Shown piece by piece: positions 45,506 to 56,122 of a stretch of 64,000 nt of DNA. The notes beneath the pieces are model-generated. The model made no database searches. It saw nothing but the letters and a program-made list of their open reading frames with translations, and was not told the DNA's origin. The first letter of the stretch is position 1. Each line of letters starts with the position of its first letter. This DNA comes from Psoroptes ovis (taxonomy: Eukaryota; Arthropoda; Arachnida; Sarcoptiformes; Psoroptidae): positions 129,001-193,000 of the forward strand of contig PQWQ01000033.1 of NCBI GenBank assembly GCA_002943765.1, in the 5' to 3' direction. A program made the translations under genes and the position numbers.

Positions 45506-45959
45506 TAATAAAACATTTTTCCACATATGATTCAAGTGTATTTGCTGTTATATTCAATTCTTCACAATTTCAATCGAATAATTGAAACAGTGTGACGTAT
45601 GGGGACATGTCAAAAACATTCCATATTCACCAAGAGTTTCACTGAGAATATCAGTCCCCGATTATTCAATGGGTGAATTATTGGAATTTTCAAATACGAA
45701 AATGATCATCGATCATATGATCAACATGGACATTGGTTTCTGTGGAGATAAAGCTTTGAATTCAAACATGGATATTCTCGAGAAAATTTCGTTCGATTTT
45801 CGAATTGTTCAATTGTGTTTCAATTGTTTTCTGCTGATTAGCATATCAAATCGGTTGATAATAATCATCAATAATGACAATGATGTCATTGATTCATCGG
45901 GTGCAAAACGGGTTAATAATAGACCATTACATCGGTTATGACACGTTTAATTATCAATG

Positions 45960-46054
45960 TATTAGGCTGTCCGGAAAGTTTTGGCCAATTTTCAAAGGGC
46001 AACTCTATCGGCACCTCTATCGGATCAAGCCGAATGAACTTTTCGGACAGCCGA
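45960..46054 (+). mobile_element. MITE family 1 copy with internal duplication
   Basis: TTAGGCTGTCCGGAAAGTTT to GAACTTTTCGGACAGCCGAT. CTCTATCGG occurs twice, making this copy about 13 bp longer. Confidence 0.9.
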
Positions 46055-46168
46055 TATCGTTGATCATTTTATTTTTTGGAAATCAATCAATATATAAAAT
46101 GATCTTCAATCCTTTGGTTACTTGAAATAAATGATTCGATTTGTGATTTCTTGATTTGTGGATTCAAA

Positions 46169-48186
46169 ATGTCGAAACGAATCATCATCCATCAACTAAG
46201 CTTGATCATCTTCATTGTATTCATAAGTATACGAGCGATTGTATAGCCTTATATTCATTGTTAACCTTTAAAATTTTCCATTTTTTCAAAAAGGTCATAC
46301 GAATGCAAATCCATTCCAAGTATCATATCCAGGCTTCGGTACATTTACCCTCAAAGATTTCCATGATCCAATTTTAAGGCCTATAGTTTTTCTGCCGGAT
46401 AGTCCCGAAAGAATTAAACCAAAATTTGGACTATATACACGCCAGAATCCAATCATACCACAATTTCTTCAATGGAATAATCGAATATTCTATAACCTGA
46501 CTAATTTCAATCCTAAATTGGATACCAAGATTATGATCCATGGTTTAGCCCGACATTATTTTGATTTTTGGGCTCATCTTTTGAAGGATAATTATTTGAC
46601 CAAACATAATAATAATGTAATTATTGTTGGCTGGGGTAAAGGTTCACTGAGAGGTTATTTTAAGGCCATGAATAATGCTCGCGTTGTTGGCAAGATTATT
46701 GGAAAGCTGATTGAAAACCTTGTCAAACATTATGGTGTTTCATTCGATTCATTTCATTTGATTGGCCATTCACTTGGGGCACATACTGCAGGTTATGCTG
46801 GTAAATATCTCAAAGGTCGTGTTGGACGTATCACTGGTCTTGATCCTGCTGGTCCTTGTTTTGATTTTATCAATGATACCAGTGTACGTTTATGGCATAC
46901 GGATGCAAAATTTGTTGATGTCATACATACGGATACACTGCCTACGATGACCATAGGGGCCGGTACATTGGAAACATGTGGTCATGTTGATGTATATCCG
47001 AATGGTGGCGCCACACAAAACGGTTGCGAAGATGGATACAAGGTTGCAGGTCCAATTGTTGGGTAAGTGTTTGGCCCATTGATTTTCAATTTTTGAAAAA
47101 AAAACTAATTGGGCCCCAATTTCTCGCAGGACTATAGTCAAAATGGTTTGTGAACATTATCGTGCATGTAAATATTTTCTCGAATCATTTGATCCACCAA
47201 TTTCGGACCCGGTTGCACACAAGTGTGATTCGTTGGAATCATTGGAAAAAGGTGAATGTAATCAATGTGATCCGAAACGATCCGATTGTGTGATTATTGA
47301 TCCAAACGTAAGGAAATATTCCCGCGTAAATCAAACCCTCACACAAGGCCGACGTTTCTTTTTGCGTACATCATCAAAACCACCATTTATGCGTAAGTAA
47401 ATATGATTAATGACTAATATTAAGCTGCCCGAAAAGTTCATTCGGCTTAATCAATCGAAGTTGCTCATGAAAATCGGCCAAAACTTTTCGGATAACCTGA
47501 TGTTTTAACCTCATAAAAATCAAATTTCTCAACAAATTCCCCATCAGGCTATCAAATTTCAATAAAAATCAAATTTAAAACACCGAAATTATTCAACAAA
47601 CCAGGGACAAATGATTTGGAATTGATATTGATTGATCATAAGGGAGAAAAAGATGTATTTGAATTTGATAAAAGGTAAGTTGTGTTTAACCCTTTGAAAA
47701 AACTTTTCAATTTAAATCAATATACAGGGTTTAAAGTTTTAATTCGTAGTTTTAAAATTAATTTTCGTAATTTTACAATATTAAATTACATTCAAAACTA
47801 CGAAAATCAATTTTAAAACTACGAATCAAAACTTTAAACCCTGTAATATATTACCACTTACATGCTCCAAAGTATGCATCAAATATCCACGAATGAATTT
47901 ACAAATTTTTTCGTATCAAACATCGATCCGGAAAAGCTAAAAGATATCCAAGTACGATTCAAGAAAAATCAAGGTAAAATAAGGCCTAGCAAGGTCTTTG
48001 ATGAACACGTGGAATACATCAAATACACAGCATTATCGTTCAAAGGGTTAGTTTGTTAAGGATTTTGAATAATCCTTCGAAACTAATTAATCAAATTCCT
48101 TCCTCAAATCAAGTGGATCAAAACGAATGAGGCCATTGACCTACGAGAAACGGCAATCGTCGCAAGTATTGAAGCGAATCGGCTGA
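46169..48186 (+). CDS. Secreted pancreatic-type lipase B
   Basis: Tandem paralogue of lipase A, 487 residues. Exons 46169-46226, 46294-47062, 47130-47392, 47548-47674, 47873-48046 and 48114-48186 have the same boundaries and phases as in A. Signal peptide exon MSKRIIIHQLSLIIFIVFI. Catalytic set: GHSLGAHTAGYAGKYL (Ser), ITGLDPAGPCF (Asp), VCEHYRACKYF (His). The C-terminal PLAT-like domain is complete and ends QVLKRIG. Long segments are near-identical to A (FDPPISDPVAH, GECNQCDP, GKYLKGRVGRITGLDPAGP), which indicates recent duplication or gene conversion. Intron 3 holds a family 1 MITE and intron 4 a family 2 MITE; both sites are empty in A. Confidence 0.92.
47420..47500 (-). mobile_element. 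MITE family 1 copy in lipase B intron 3
   Basis: TTAAGCTGCCCGAAAAGTTC to AACTTTTCGGATAACCTG. The matching lipase A intron is 63 bp and empty. Confidence 0.9.
47723..47845. mobile_element. MITE family 2 copy in lipase B intron 4
   Basis: Best-preserved member: TACAGGGTTTAAAGTTTTAA to TTAAACCCTGTA. The arms are almost fully complementary, with a short centre ATATTAAATTACATTC. Confidence 0.9.
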
Positions 48187-48563
48187 GAAATTCTGGATTC
48201 TGAGTGTTTAAGGCTAATTCAATAAGGACTTTGGAAAATCAAAAGAAAATTGAAAGACTATAACCTGATTCAAATTCGACTTAATTGATTTCGATTTCAA
48301 AATAAATTTTTCAAATTTTTTCAATTTTGAAAATCATCTCAAAGGATTAAATTGAATTAAATCGCATTAATTTCTTTGTAATTATTTTTGATTGATTTCA
48401 AGTTTCAATTAAAGTTCAAAGTTTTGACTCAAAGTTGAATGGATTTCGCTCACTTGAATGGACATCAAAGAATTTGTGATAATTCCATTCCTCTGTCATA
48501 AACATGTTCAATAATTCTAACAGTCTCAAATAAGTTAAATGAAATCAATGAAGGGTAAATAAT

Positions 48564-48645
48564 ATTAGGTTGTCCGAAAAGTTCATTCGGCTTAATCCGA
48601 TAGAGTTCCTCATGAAAATCGGCCAGAACTTTTCGGACAGCCAAA
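48564..48645 (-). mobile_element. MITE family 1 copy
   Basis: TTAGGTTGTCCGAAAAGTTC to AACTTTTCGGACAGCC. Confidence 0.9.
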
Positions 48646-48836
48646 TATTCTTAGAGGAAAAATTGAGCCTCGCGATTGTCCAAAGTTTTCTTTGACAAAT
48701 GAAATGAAATTGATGCAGGGTAAATACATGGAAAATTTCGAATCATTTTCGGTGCATTCATCAGCACGATGGACTCTTAGATTCGCATGATTAAACTCTA
48801 ATTTTCGATTGTCAAAGGATGACAATTTTTGAAATA

Positions 48837-48919
48837 TTAGATTGTCCGTAAAGTTCTGGCAGATTTTTTAATGAACAACTCTATTGATTAAGCGGAATAA
48901 ACTTTTAGGACAACCTAAT
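48837..48919 (+). mobile_element. MITE family 1 copy
   Basis: TTAGATTGTCCGTAAAGTTC to AAACTTTTAGGACAACCTAA. Confidence 0.9.
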
Positions 48920-49374
48920 ATAAATTTAATCCAGATTTTTACACTTTTCAATGTTGCAAAAAACATATGAACCAGCTATGGCTTTTAGTGCGCATCAAAA
49001 TTTTCATATTTGATTGATGGCGACATTGAAAACATTGCTGTTGCCATATGTGTGATATGTTTAAATATTTGATATTTCAAAGCAAAAATATGGCAATAAA
49101 ATAATAAAAATTTTTAATTATATTTTTTTCAAAAATTTAAAGGTCATTTTAGATTTAAAGGTTTTCTATGATTTAGCCTCATTATTTGTATTGTAATTTG
49201 TCAATTTTTGTTGGAAAGTTTTCCAAACATTATTGACAAATTAGTCAATAATTAGTGCTATTTAGTGATCACTGCCTCAAGGCGTATTTGATTTAATTAA
49301 ATCGATATAAATAAGACACAATTTTTGATTGTAATTAATTAAAATTTCAAAATTGATCCATTATTTCATCTAAA

Positions 49375-50694
49375 ATGTCTAAATTATCGTTTTTAATCGT
49401 GACCATTTTACTATCAGGTAAGTGATTGACATTTTTGACAAGTTTACAACCAAAAATATTCAAGGTTGTCCGAAAAGTTTGTTCGGCTTAATTCGATAGA
49501 GTTGCTGCTAAAAATTGGCCAGAACTTTTCGGACAACCGAAATAATTCAATAAATCATTTTGTATTTTTTCCAAAAATTTAGTGGTCAAATGGTCTGCTG
49601 GTAATTTGTTGGAAGTAACATATCCTGAGCTTAATCAAACATTCAAGATTACAGATTTTTATGATCCAATCAATAGACCTTTGGTCTTGCTGCCGAATAG
49701 TCCCGAAGATATGAAGGCTATGTTTATGTTGTACACTAGAAACAATGTGAACAACACCGATTGGTTGGATTGGAATAATCCACAAAATTTTACACAAAGT
49801 CATTTTCAACGTAAATTAAGGACCAAGGTGCTTGTTCATGGATGGAATTGTGACCAAAATGAACCATGGCTGCATGACCTTAAAAATGCTTATTTAGGGG
49901 CCAAGAAATTGAATGTAATCATAGCTGCATGGCCTGGTGGTGCCAAGACTGGTTACGTACAGGCGGTTAATAATGCACGGGTTATGGGCTTGATGGTCGG
50001 TAAATTGGTCGAAAGGCTAGCGGCAAAATTCGATGTTTCACTGAAATCATTTCATTTGGTTGGACATTCACTTGGGGCCCATGTTGTAGGGTATGCGGGC
50101 AAATATTTGAATGGTAAATTGGCACGCGTTACTGGCTTGGATGCAGCTGGACCATTTTTCGAAGGTCTGACCGATACCGATGGTCGACTATGGCATACTG
50201 ATGCAAGATTTGTCGATGTCCTACACACTGATGCACGATCAAAGAAACGAATCACCTTTGGAATGTATGAAACATGTGGCCATGTGGATATCTATGCAAA
50301 TGGTGGCAGTATACAGCCTGGTTGCAATCAAACAGCCAAAGAAGAGGTGGTGATCGAAGGTGGAATATTTGAGTAAGTACTGTTTGGGTTTCAAAGGTCA
50401 AAACACCAAACTAAACCCTTTAACCTTTCAAATTTCACCAGTAAAATTGAATTCACCAGATGTAATCATGAACGTGCATACGAGTATTTCATAGCAGCGG
50501 CCCGTACGAAACAAAATCGACCCTTGGCATATATGTGTGATTCATATGATTCATTCAAAAGTGGCAGATGCACTCAAAAAAATCGATCAATTGTAATTGA
50601 TCCATTTGTCGATCGTTATAAAGTGAATAAATCACGTACCCAAGGTAAACGTTTTTATATGGAAACGAATGCTGATCGGCCATATTTTGGTTGA
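49375..50694 (+). CDS. Secreted pancreatic-type lipase C, lacking the C-terminal domain
   Basis: Three exons (49375-49417, 49583-50372, 50442-50694) code for 361 residues. Exon 1 is a short signal peptide MSKLSFLIVTILLS. The catalytic domain is intact: VLVHGWNCDQN, GHSLGAHVVG (Ser), VTGLDAAGPFF (Asp; AAGP instead of the PAGP of A, B and D) and RCNHERAYEYF (His). It stops at RFYMETNADRPYFG, right where A, B and D splice into PLAT-like exons; none are found downstream before DRAM. The length of about 340 after cleavage is like insect and venom phospholipase A1, which also lack that domain, so phospholipase activity is plausible. A MITE fills most of intron 1 and another begins 17 bp after the stop. 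Confidence 0.88.
49461..49543 (-). mobile_element. MITE family 1 copy in lipase C intron 1
   Basis: AAGGTTGTCCGAAAAGTTTG to AACTTTTCGGACAACCG. Confidence 0.9.
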
Positions 50695-50710
50695 ATGAAA
50701 TATTCCGAAA

Positions 50711-50792
50711 TAGGCTGTCCGAAAAGTTCATTCTGCTTAATCAATTGGAGTTTGATAATGAAAATCGGTCAGAAATTTTCGGACAACGTAAT
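50711..50792 (-). mobile_element. MITE family 1 copy after lipase C stop
   Basis: TAGGCTGTCCGAAAAGTTCA to AAATTTTCGGACAACGTAA. Confidence 0.88.
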
Positions 50793-51020
50793 ATTTATTA
50801 CTATTTTTTATCAATGAAATTATCTGTATTCAGTATTGCACAAATAAATAATGATTTCTTAATGAAATTACCAAGATTTTTTCCTTAGAAACACATGCCT
50901 AAAACATAATGATGAATAAACATTCGAAAATGATTGAGAAATTCGCACCTTTTTTTTTCGATGACAAATTTCTTATATCGAAATATGATAATTACAATGA
51001 TGACATTGAAATATATTAAT

Positions 51021-51111
51021 AGGTTGTCCGAAAAGTTTATTCCACTTAATCAATCTAATCAATCATAGAGTTGTTCATCGAAATCGGTCAATACTTTTAG
51101 GACAACCAAAT
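51021..51111 (-). mobile_element. MITE family 1 copy with internal duplication
   Basis: TAGGTTGTCCGAAAAGTTTA to TACTTTTAGGACAACC. ATCAATCTAATCAATC in the middle adds about 8 bp. Confidence 0.88.
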
Positions 51112-51489
51112 TACAACATAACAAATTGATTCATTACGAAACATACCTTTCAAATAAAAAATGACCAGAAAAACAAGCAAAATTTTCACATCAAAATTCA
51201 TCAAAAAATCATTAAAATCATTTGAAATAACTTCACCCAAATTATCATTATGTTTGAATGAATGACGTCAAATCAAATCAAATAAATCGAAATATATCGA
51301 TATTTTTTGATTGGTCGGTGGTTTACGATATGAGAACAAAGATGTTTGTTTGTTCGCCGTTGAAATTCATTCATTCATTCAGTCAAAATTCATTCAAAAT
51401 CTTCAAATTGAATCGATAAGATGTGGATTTGATCAAATTACATTCCACCACCAAAAACCATTGAAATATCAAATCATCGAATACAAATT

Positions 51490-52465
51490 ATGAACAATTT
51501 CGACGATATCAGCTGTAATATGAACGGTATCAACAATAATCATCAAATAATCAACGTTGAAACCCTTAAAAAACATCAAATCTATGACCTTATAAAAAAT
51601 TATTTATGGATTTTCCCGTTATATTGTTCAATCGGGTTGTTAGTGATTACAATTGTACCATATGCCCTAAGTGTATCATATGGCCATACAAATCCCATCT
51701 TTCCGTTTGTTAGTGATTCAGGTGGTTATCCACCCGGGGCCAGTATATTTGCATCCATACTGTCGTTGGGTGCCATTTGTGGTAAGTTGGTCGATTTTTG
51801 GGGTCCAAATTTTGGGTCCGAATTTGTGAAATTCCAAAAAATTAATCAAAACTATAGCCCTAGTTTCCGCATGGATACGTTATAAACAAATGAAATATTA
51901 TCTTCGATTACAGTGGAAAAGTATCGATGAAAACAATAATCTCAATAACCTTAAGGGTGATGAACGAAATCTGATTAATCGATTAATGAATATTAATTTC
52001 TATCAATTAATCATTATGCTCATATCATCATTTGGTATTATTTTGACGGCAACATTTCGTTCGACCGAACTGAAAGCACTGACAGTAGTGCATTCAGTGG
52101 GTTCAGCTATAACAATAATGTCACAATTGTTGTATATTACATGTAATACATATTTAGCTGGGAAATTATTCCGAAATTATTCAATTGAAACATATCCATA
52201 TTCATTGATAGCTACATTAATATTACAATCGATATTTTCAACCGTATTCTTAGTGAATTTTCTGTATATTTGGTTCTTATATGGGGACAAATTTATGGAA
52301 CCTGAATATCGTTTACAATGGACCCAAAATGATGACCAGATACGTTTTTATTATTTATCAGCAACAATTAGTGAAACTGTTTTGTTTATTCTACTCTCAT
52401 TTTCATGGCTATGTTTAACTGTTCGTATTGGAAGGTTTAAACATTGGCAACAGATACGTTTTTGA
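51490..52465 (+). CDS. DRAM/Frag1/Sfk1 family membrane protein
   Basis: Two exons (51490-51781 and 51858-52465; G|CC junction in phase) code for 299 residues with about six hydrophobic segments. The first loop carries PIFPFVSDSGGYPPGASIFA, matching the P-x-ISDTGxxPPE signature of the DRAM family. LVSAWIRYKQMKYYL follows helix 2, and later helices contain LTATFRSTELKALTVVHSVG. DRAM proteins are lysosomal or plasma-membrane proteins linked to autophagy in vertebrates; function here is inferred only at family level. The N-terminal 35 residues are polar (N, D, I, Q) and longer than usual. A family 2 MITE begins immediately after the stop codon. It lies between lipases C and D and has no evident functional tie to them. 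Confidence 0.85.
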
Positions 52466-52589
52466 TAATGGGGTTTGAAGTTTAAATTCGGAGTTTTAAA
52501 ATTCATTTTCATAGTTTTGAATGCAATTTTAAACCGTAATAATACGAAATTCATTTTTAAAAATACGAATAAAAACTTTAAACTCTGTA
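52466..52589. mobile_element. MITE family 2 copy abutting the DRAM stop
   Basis: GGGTTTGAAGTTTAAATTCG to ACGAATAAAAACTTTAAACT then CTG and TA. It starts within a base or two of the TGA. Confidence 0.82.
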
Positions 52590-53070
52590 CATATTACAGC
52601 GAACATTTTTACTAAACATTCATTAATACATTCATTTATCAAAATATTAGATTGTCCGAAAAGTTCTGGCCAATTTTCATGTGCAACTCTATTGATTAAT
52701 CGACCAAAACTTTTCGGACAACCTAAAAATTGACTAATTTATTGCAAAACATACATTCATTTTCAATGTTGATTAAATTAATCATAATCAATCAATCAAA
52801 CAAATGATTTCTATTGAATTTAACATACATACACATACAAACACACACAAACAGATACAAAGTAAAAAAACGTCAAACACCAAAGTCATACACGACAAAA
52901 TCCAACGGAAATTTTCGATTAAAATTAATCAATTTTGATTCAACACAAAATATTAATTCAATTGATGGTCATTTGATTTGATTTCAAATCAAATTGTCAG
53001 TTATTTTCAATTTAGTTTCATATATTAGATGTCTTTGACTATGTATGAAATATGACCAAATAAACCCATA
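52590..53070. other. Intergenic DNA between DRAM and lipase D
   Basis: One family 1 MITE (52648-52728), an ACACAC-rich stretch near 52.83 kb, and lipase D upstream sequence. No gene. Confidence 0.5.
52648..52728 (+). mobile_element. MITE family 1 copy, rearranged middle
   Basis: TTAGATTGTCCGAAAAGTTC to CAAAACTTTTCGGACAACCT. The left half is main type but the right arm carries GACCAAAAC, like the opposite end. Confidence 0.85.
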
Positions 53071-55043
53071 ATGAAATCACAAATATTTCAATTAATAATT
53101 CGATTAATAATCATTCCATTGATCATCATCGTTGAACGAATCGAATCAAAAACCGTGACCTTTGATAAATTCGGCACATTCAACAGCAATGATTTCATTG
53201 ACCTTAGACATCGCCCGATCAGTTTATTGCCCGAAAATCCTGCATTTTATGAGGTGAAATTTTCATTGTTCACTAGGGCCAATCGGAATTTACCTGAAAT
53301 TTACCTGTATAATAGTACATTACTGAAGAATTCGAAATTCGAACGTCGAAATGAATTGAAAATGATTTTGCATGGTTTCCATGAAGATGCTCGAGAATGG
53401 ATGTATAAGGTCAAAGACAGTTATCTTAAATCACAAGATTTGAACGTAATTTTAGTCGAATACCCTGAGGTCGTACAACCACCTTACTTGCAAGCTGTAG
53501 CGAATGCAAGAATCATCGGGTTAATGGTTGGTCAATTTATCAAGGCCCTAATCCCTAGTGAATCATCGCTGAACAAGGTCCACGTGATTGGTCATTCACT
53601 TGGATCTCATATCGCCGGTTATGCTGGTAAATATTTGAATGGTAAATTAGGCCGAATAACTGCATTGGACCCGGCTGGACCCCTATTCGAAGGCCTTGTC
53701 AATCGTAAAGCACGGCTATGGTATACGGATGCACGATTTGTCGATTCAATTCATACGAATCGGGGACATGATAAGTTGCCGTTCACAAGTTTTGGTATGT
53801 ATGAGACATGTTCACATGTATCCATATTTGTGAATGGTGGTGAACGACAACCAGGTTGCCCTAGGGAACAATTGAATGCATTGATATTTGAGCAAGGTGC
53901 AAATCGAACACGTCGGGTAGTGTTTTGTTCCCATATTCGATCAGTAGAATATTTTACCGAATCAATCATGGGTCAAGAATTGATAGCTAAGCCCCTGGCT
54001 TATCGATGTAAAGATTGGCAACAATTTTTATCAGGGAAATGTGACTATAATTGCACTAGCCCAGATCAATGTGTCGAGCTAGGACCGAATGCAATACAAG
54101 CACAGCGAATTCAGGACCAATTAATAGGTCAAAGATTTTTTATGGCCACAGATAGTAGACCGAAATTTTTTAGTAAGTATCATATATATTGGGCTGTCCC
54201 ATAAGTTCTTGCGGGGTTTTGAATTTTTTTATTCGAAAAAACCGTCAGAACTTATGGGACAGCCCAATATTTTAGTCAAAATTTTAATAAGTCAAAATAA
54301 TTTGATCAAATAATTGACAGAATATCAATATCTACTCACCATATTCGTGGCTTCCAACGTTGATAATCGGCCGCAAATGGGTAAAATTGAATTCATACTA
54401 ATCAGTGCACAAACAAATCAAAAACAATCGATGAAATTTAATGATGAGTAAGTTGAAAATGAATTTGAAATTTTCAAAATCTCTTTTGTTCTCATCCCTT
54501 TATATCTGGGCGCGAAAATCACTAACATCGCGCTCAGCTATTAATACTCATAGTGCAAGCCAAATGATTAGATGAATCATGGTTAAAATGGTAAATAATT
54601 AGGCTGTCCGAAAAGTTCATTCCGCTTAATCCGATAGAGTTGCATGTGAAAATCGGCCAGAACTTTTCGGACAACCAATTGGCAAATTAGAAACCCTTAA
54701 TTTCTTCAGATTTTTAACCACTAATCATCAAAGTAACTTTGACTCATTTGAACCCTTTTTATTTTTTTAAAATTTCTCAATATTCAATGATAGTTCGGAG
54801 AAATTTCAGCCGGGACAAAATTATTCGCGTGTATTCGTATCGAAAATGCCTTGGAAAATGATCGATACAATCGAATTGGAATGGAAAACATCGAAACCCC
54901 TGAAAAATAAGCGATCGACCTTGGTCATTGACCGCATTGAATTGTTACCACTGTCAGAATATGAAAAAACTACCTCAGTGTTCCGCAATCGTAACACTGG
55001 TCAAATATTGACTGGAAAAGCATTGAAATTTCCAAGAATCTGA
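53071..55043 (+). CDS. Secreted pancreatic-type lipase D
   Basis: 492 residues in three exons: 53071-54172, 54321-54447 and 54794-55043. N-terminal hydrophobic signal MKSQIFQLIIRLIIIPLIII. Catalytic set: LKMILHGFHEDA, GHSLGSHIAGYAGKYL (Ser), ITALDPAGPLF (Asp) and VFCSHIRSVEYF (His). Cysteine-rich GKCDYNCTSPDQC and RFFMATDSRPKF precede a PLAT-like domain (YQYLLTIFVASNVDNRP ... FVSKMPWKMIDTIELEW). Unlike A-C, the signal peptide and catalytic core are in one exon, so two introns are absent, and the two exons that in A/B follow domain strands are merged at the end. Intron 1 holds a family 3 MITE and intron 2 a family 1 MITE. It is the most diverged of the four. Confidence 0.9.
54187..54274. mobile_element. 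MITE family 3 (Mariner-like) in lipase D intron 1
   Basis: Arms TTGGGCTGTCCCATAAGTTC and GAACTTATGGGACAGCCCAA are exact reverse complements, flanked by TA. About 88 bp, too short to code for a transposase. Confidence 0.92.
54599..54679 (-). mobile_element. MITE family 1 copy in lipase D intron 2
   Basis: TTAGGCTGTCCGAAAAGTTC to AACTTTTCGGACAACC. Confidence 0.9.
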
Positions 55044-55101
55044 ATTTTGTTTTAATCAATTTAAGAACCATTCCAATTACTCAATGAATAAAATAATTAT
55101 T

Positions 55102-55184
55102 TTTGGCTGTCCGAAAAGTTCATTCCGCTTAATCAATCGACAGTTGTTCATGAAAATCGGTCAAAACTTTCCGGACAACCTAAT
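55102..55184 (-). mobile_element. MITE family 1 copy between lipase D and the glycine-rich gene
   Basis: TTGGCTGTCCGAAAAGTTCA to AACTTTCCGGACAACCTAA. It lies between two convergent stop codons, 10 bp from the second. Confidence 0.9.
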
Positions 55185-55194
55185 ATTTCGATGA

Positions 55195-56122
55195 TTATTT
55201 CCTCCATTCATCGCAACCATGTTTACAGCCCCCACCGCTTGATTGATAATAATCACCTCCATAGCCCCCACCACCTGATGGCTGATAACCACCTCCATAG
55301 CCCCCGCCTAAAGCGCTGGCTGATGCTGATGCACTGGCTGAAGCTGAAGCTGCAGCAGCGCCACCACTACCCCATCCATATCCACCACCTCCATGTCCCC
55401 CACCTCCTTGATAGCCGCCTTGATCGATTACAACAGGTTGTTGAATGACTCGAGTCACTTTTTTGACCACAACTGGTTGCGACGATTCCACATGATAACT
55501 ATTCGTATGACAGCCAGCGCCACCATAGCCGCATCCACCACCACCATAACTACCACCACCGTAACTAGCGCCACCATCAGTATAAGTTTTTTTAATAATT
55601 TTAATGATTTGAGTTCCACCACCAACACCAGCGCCACCACCGCATGGATCAGCACCACAGCCTGAATCTTGATAATAAACAGGTTGAGCCGGTTGATAAT
55701 AGGTTCGTTTGACTACAGTCGCTGGAACTTCGTAGGTTTTTTTGACGATGGTCGTCGTAGGGACCACAGACCTTGTAATAACTATAGGTTCAGCTTGTAC
55801 CTGATGAACAACCGGTGCAGCAGCCGCAACATGATTGGTTCGATATGATTTTTTGCGTACCGACGATGAATACGATGATGATGAATGATAATCGGATGAT
55901 GAATAACCACCGCCACCTGATGAATAACCCCCACCACCTCCGCCGCATCCATAGTCGCAGCCTAATAAAAACAAAAAAAAACATTCGAATCAGACGCATT
56001 CGAAAACATTCGAAAATCGAATACATACCACCACCACCGCCGACGCTGTGCCAGGTACCTTGGCAGCTATCAAACATGGCCACGATGCATATTATCGCCA
56101 CTAATTGTGACCAAAAAATCAT
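55195..56122 (-). CDS. Glycine-rich secreted structural-type protein
   Basis: Two exons (56122-56029 and 55961-55195; G|GC phase) code for 286 residues. The signal peptide is MIFWSQLVAIICIVAMFDS then CQG. The mature chain alternates GGG/GGY/SSGGGG repeats with hydrophobic valine-lysine segments (IVITRSVVPTTTIVKKTYEV, VVVKKVTRVIQQPVV, TQIIKIIKKTY), an alternating ASASASASASA run and a cysteine-bearing end KHGCDEWRK. Gly- and Tyr-rich chains with such segments are typical of arthropod cuticle, silk-like or attachment proteins; no chitin-binding (RR) domain is visible. I do not recognise a named family. Cysteines at each end (CDYGC, CKHGC) could form cross-links. Repeat richness means the exact length may vary between individuals. 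Confidence 0.8.

Larger units (their letters stand above)
45297..46168. other. Intergenic DNA between lipases A and B
   Basis: It carries two family 1 MITEs (45424-45505 and 45960-46054). A 119-codon open frame at 45582-45941 has no recognisable family, no signal peptide and no visible splice partner; I do not call it a gene. Confidence 0.5.
48187..49374. other. Intergenic DNA between lipases B and C
   Basis: No gene. Two family 1 MITEs (48564-48645 and 48837-48919). The rest is AT-rich; about 100 bp before lipase C lies TCGATATAAATAAG (near 49301), a possible TATA region. Confidence 0.5.
50695..51489. other. Intergenic DNA between lipase C and DRAM
   Basis: No gene. Two family 1 MITEs (50711-50792 and 51021-51111) and the DRAM upstream region. 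Confidence 0.5.

Noticed and set aside
45582..45941. 119-codon open frame between lipases A and B
   Set aside because: No recognised domain, signal peptide or splice partner; composition resembles surrounding non-coding DNA.
55191..55665. Open frames antisense to the glycine-rich gene (H- or T-rich)
   Set aside because: They are shadows of GGN-rich codons on the opposite strand. The sense frame has a signal peptide and proper splice sites.
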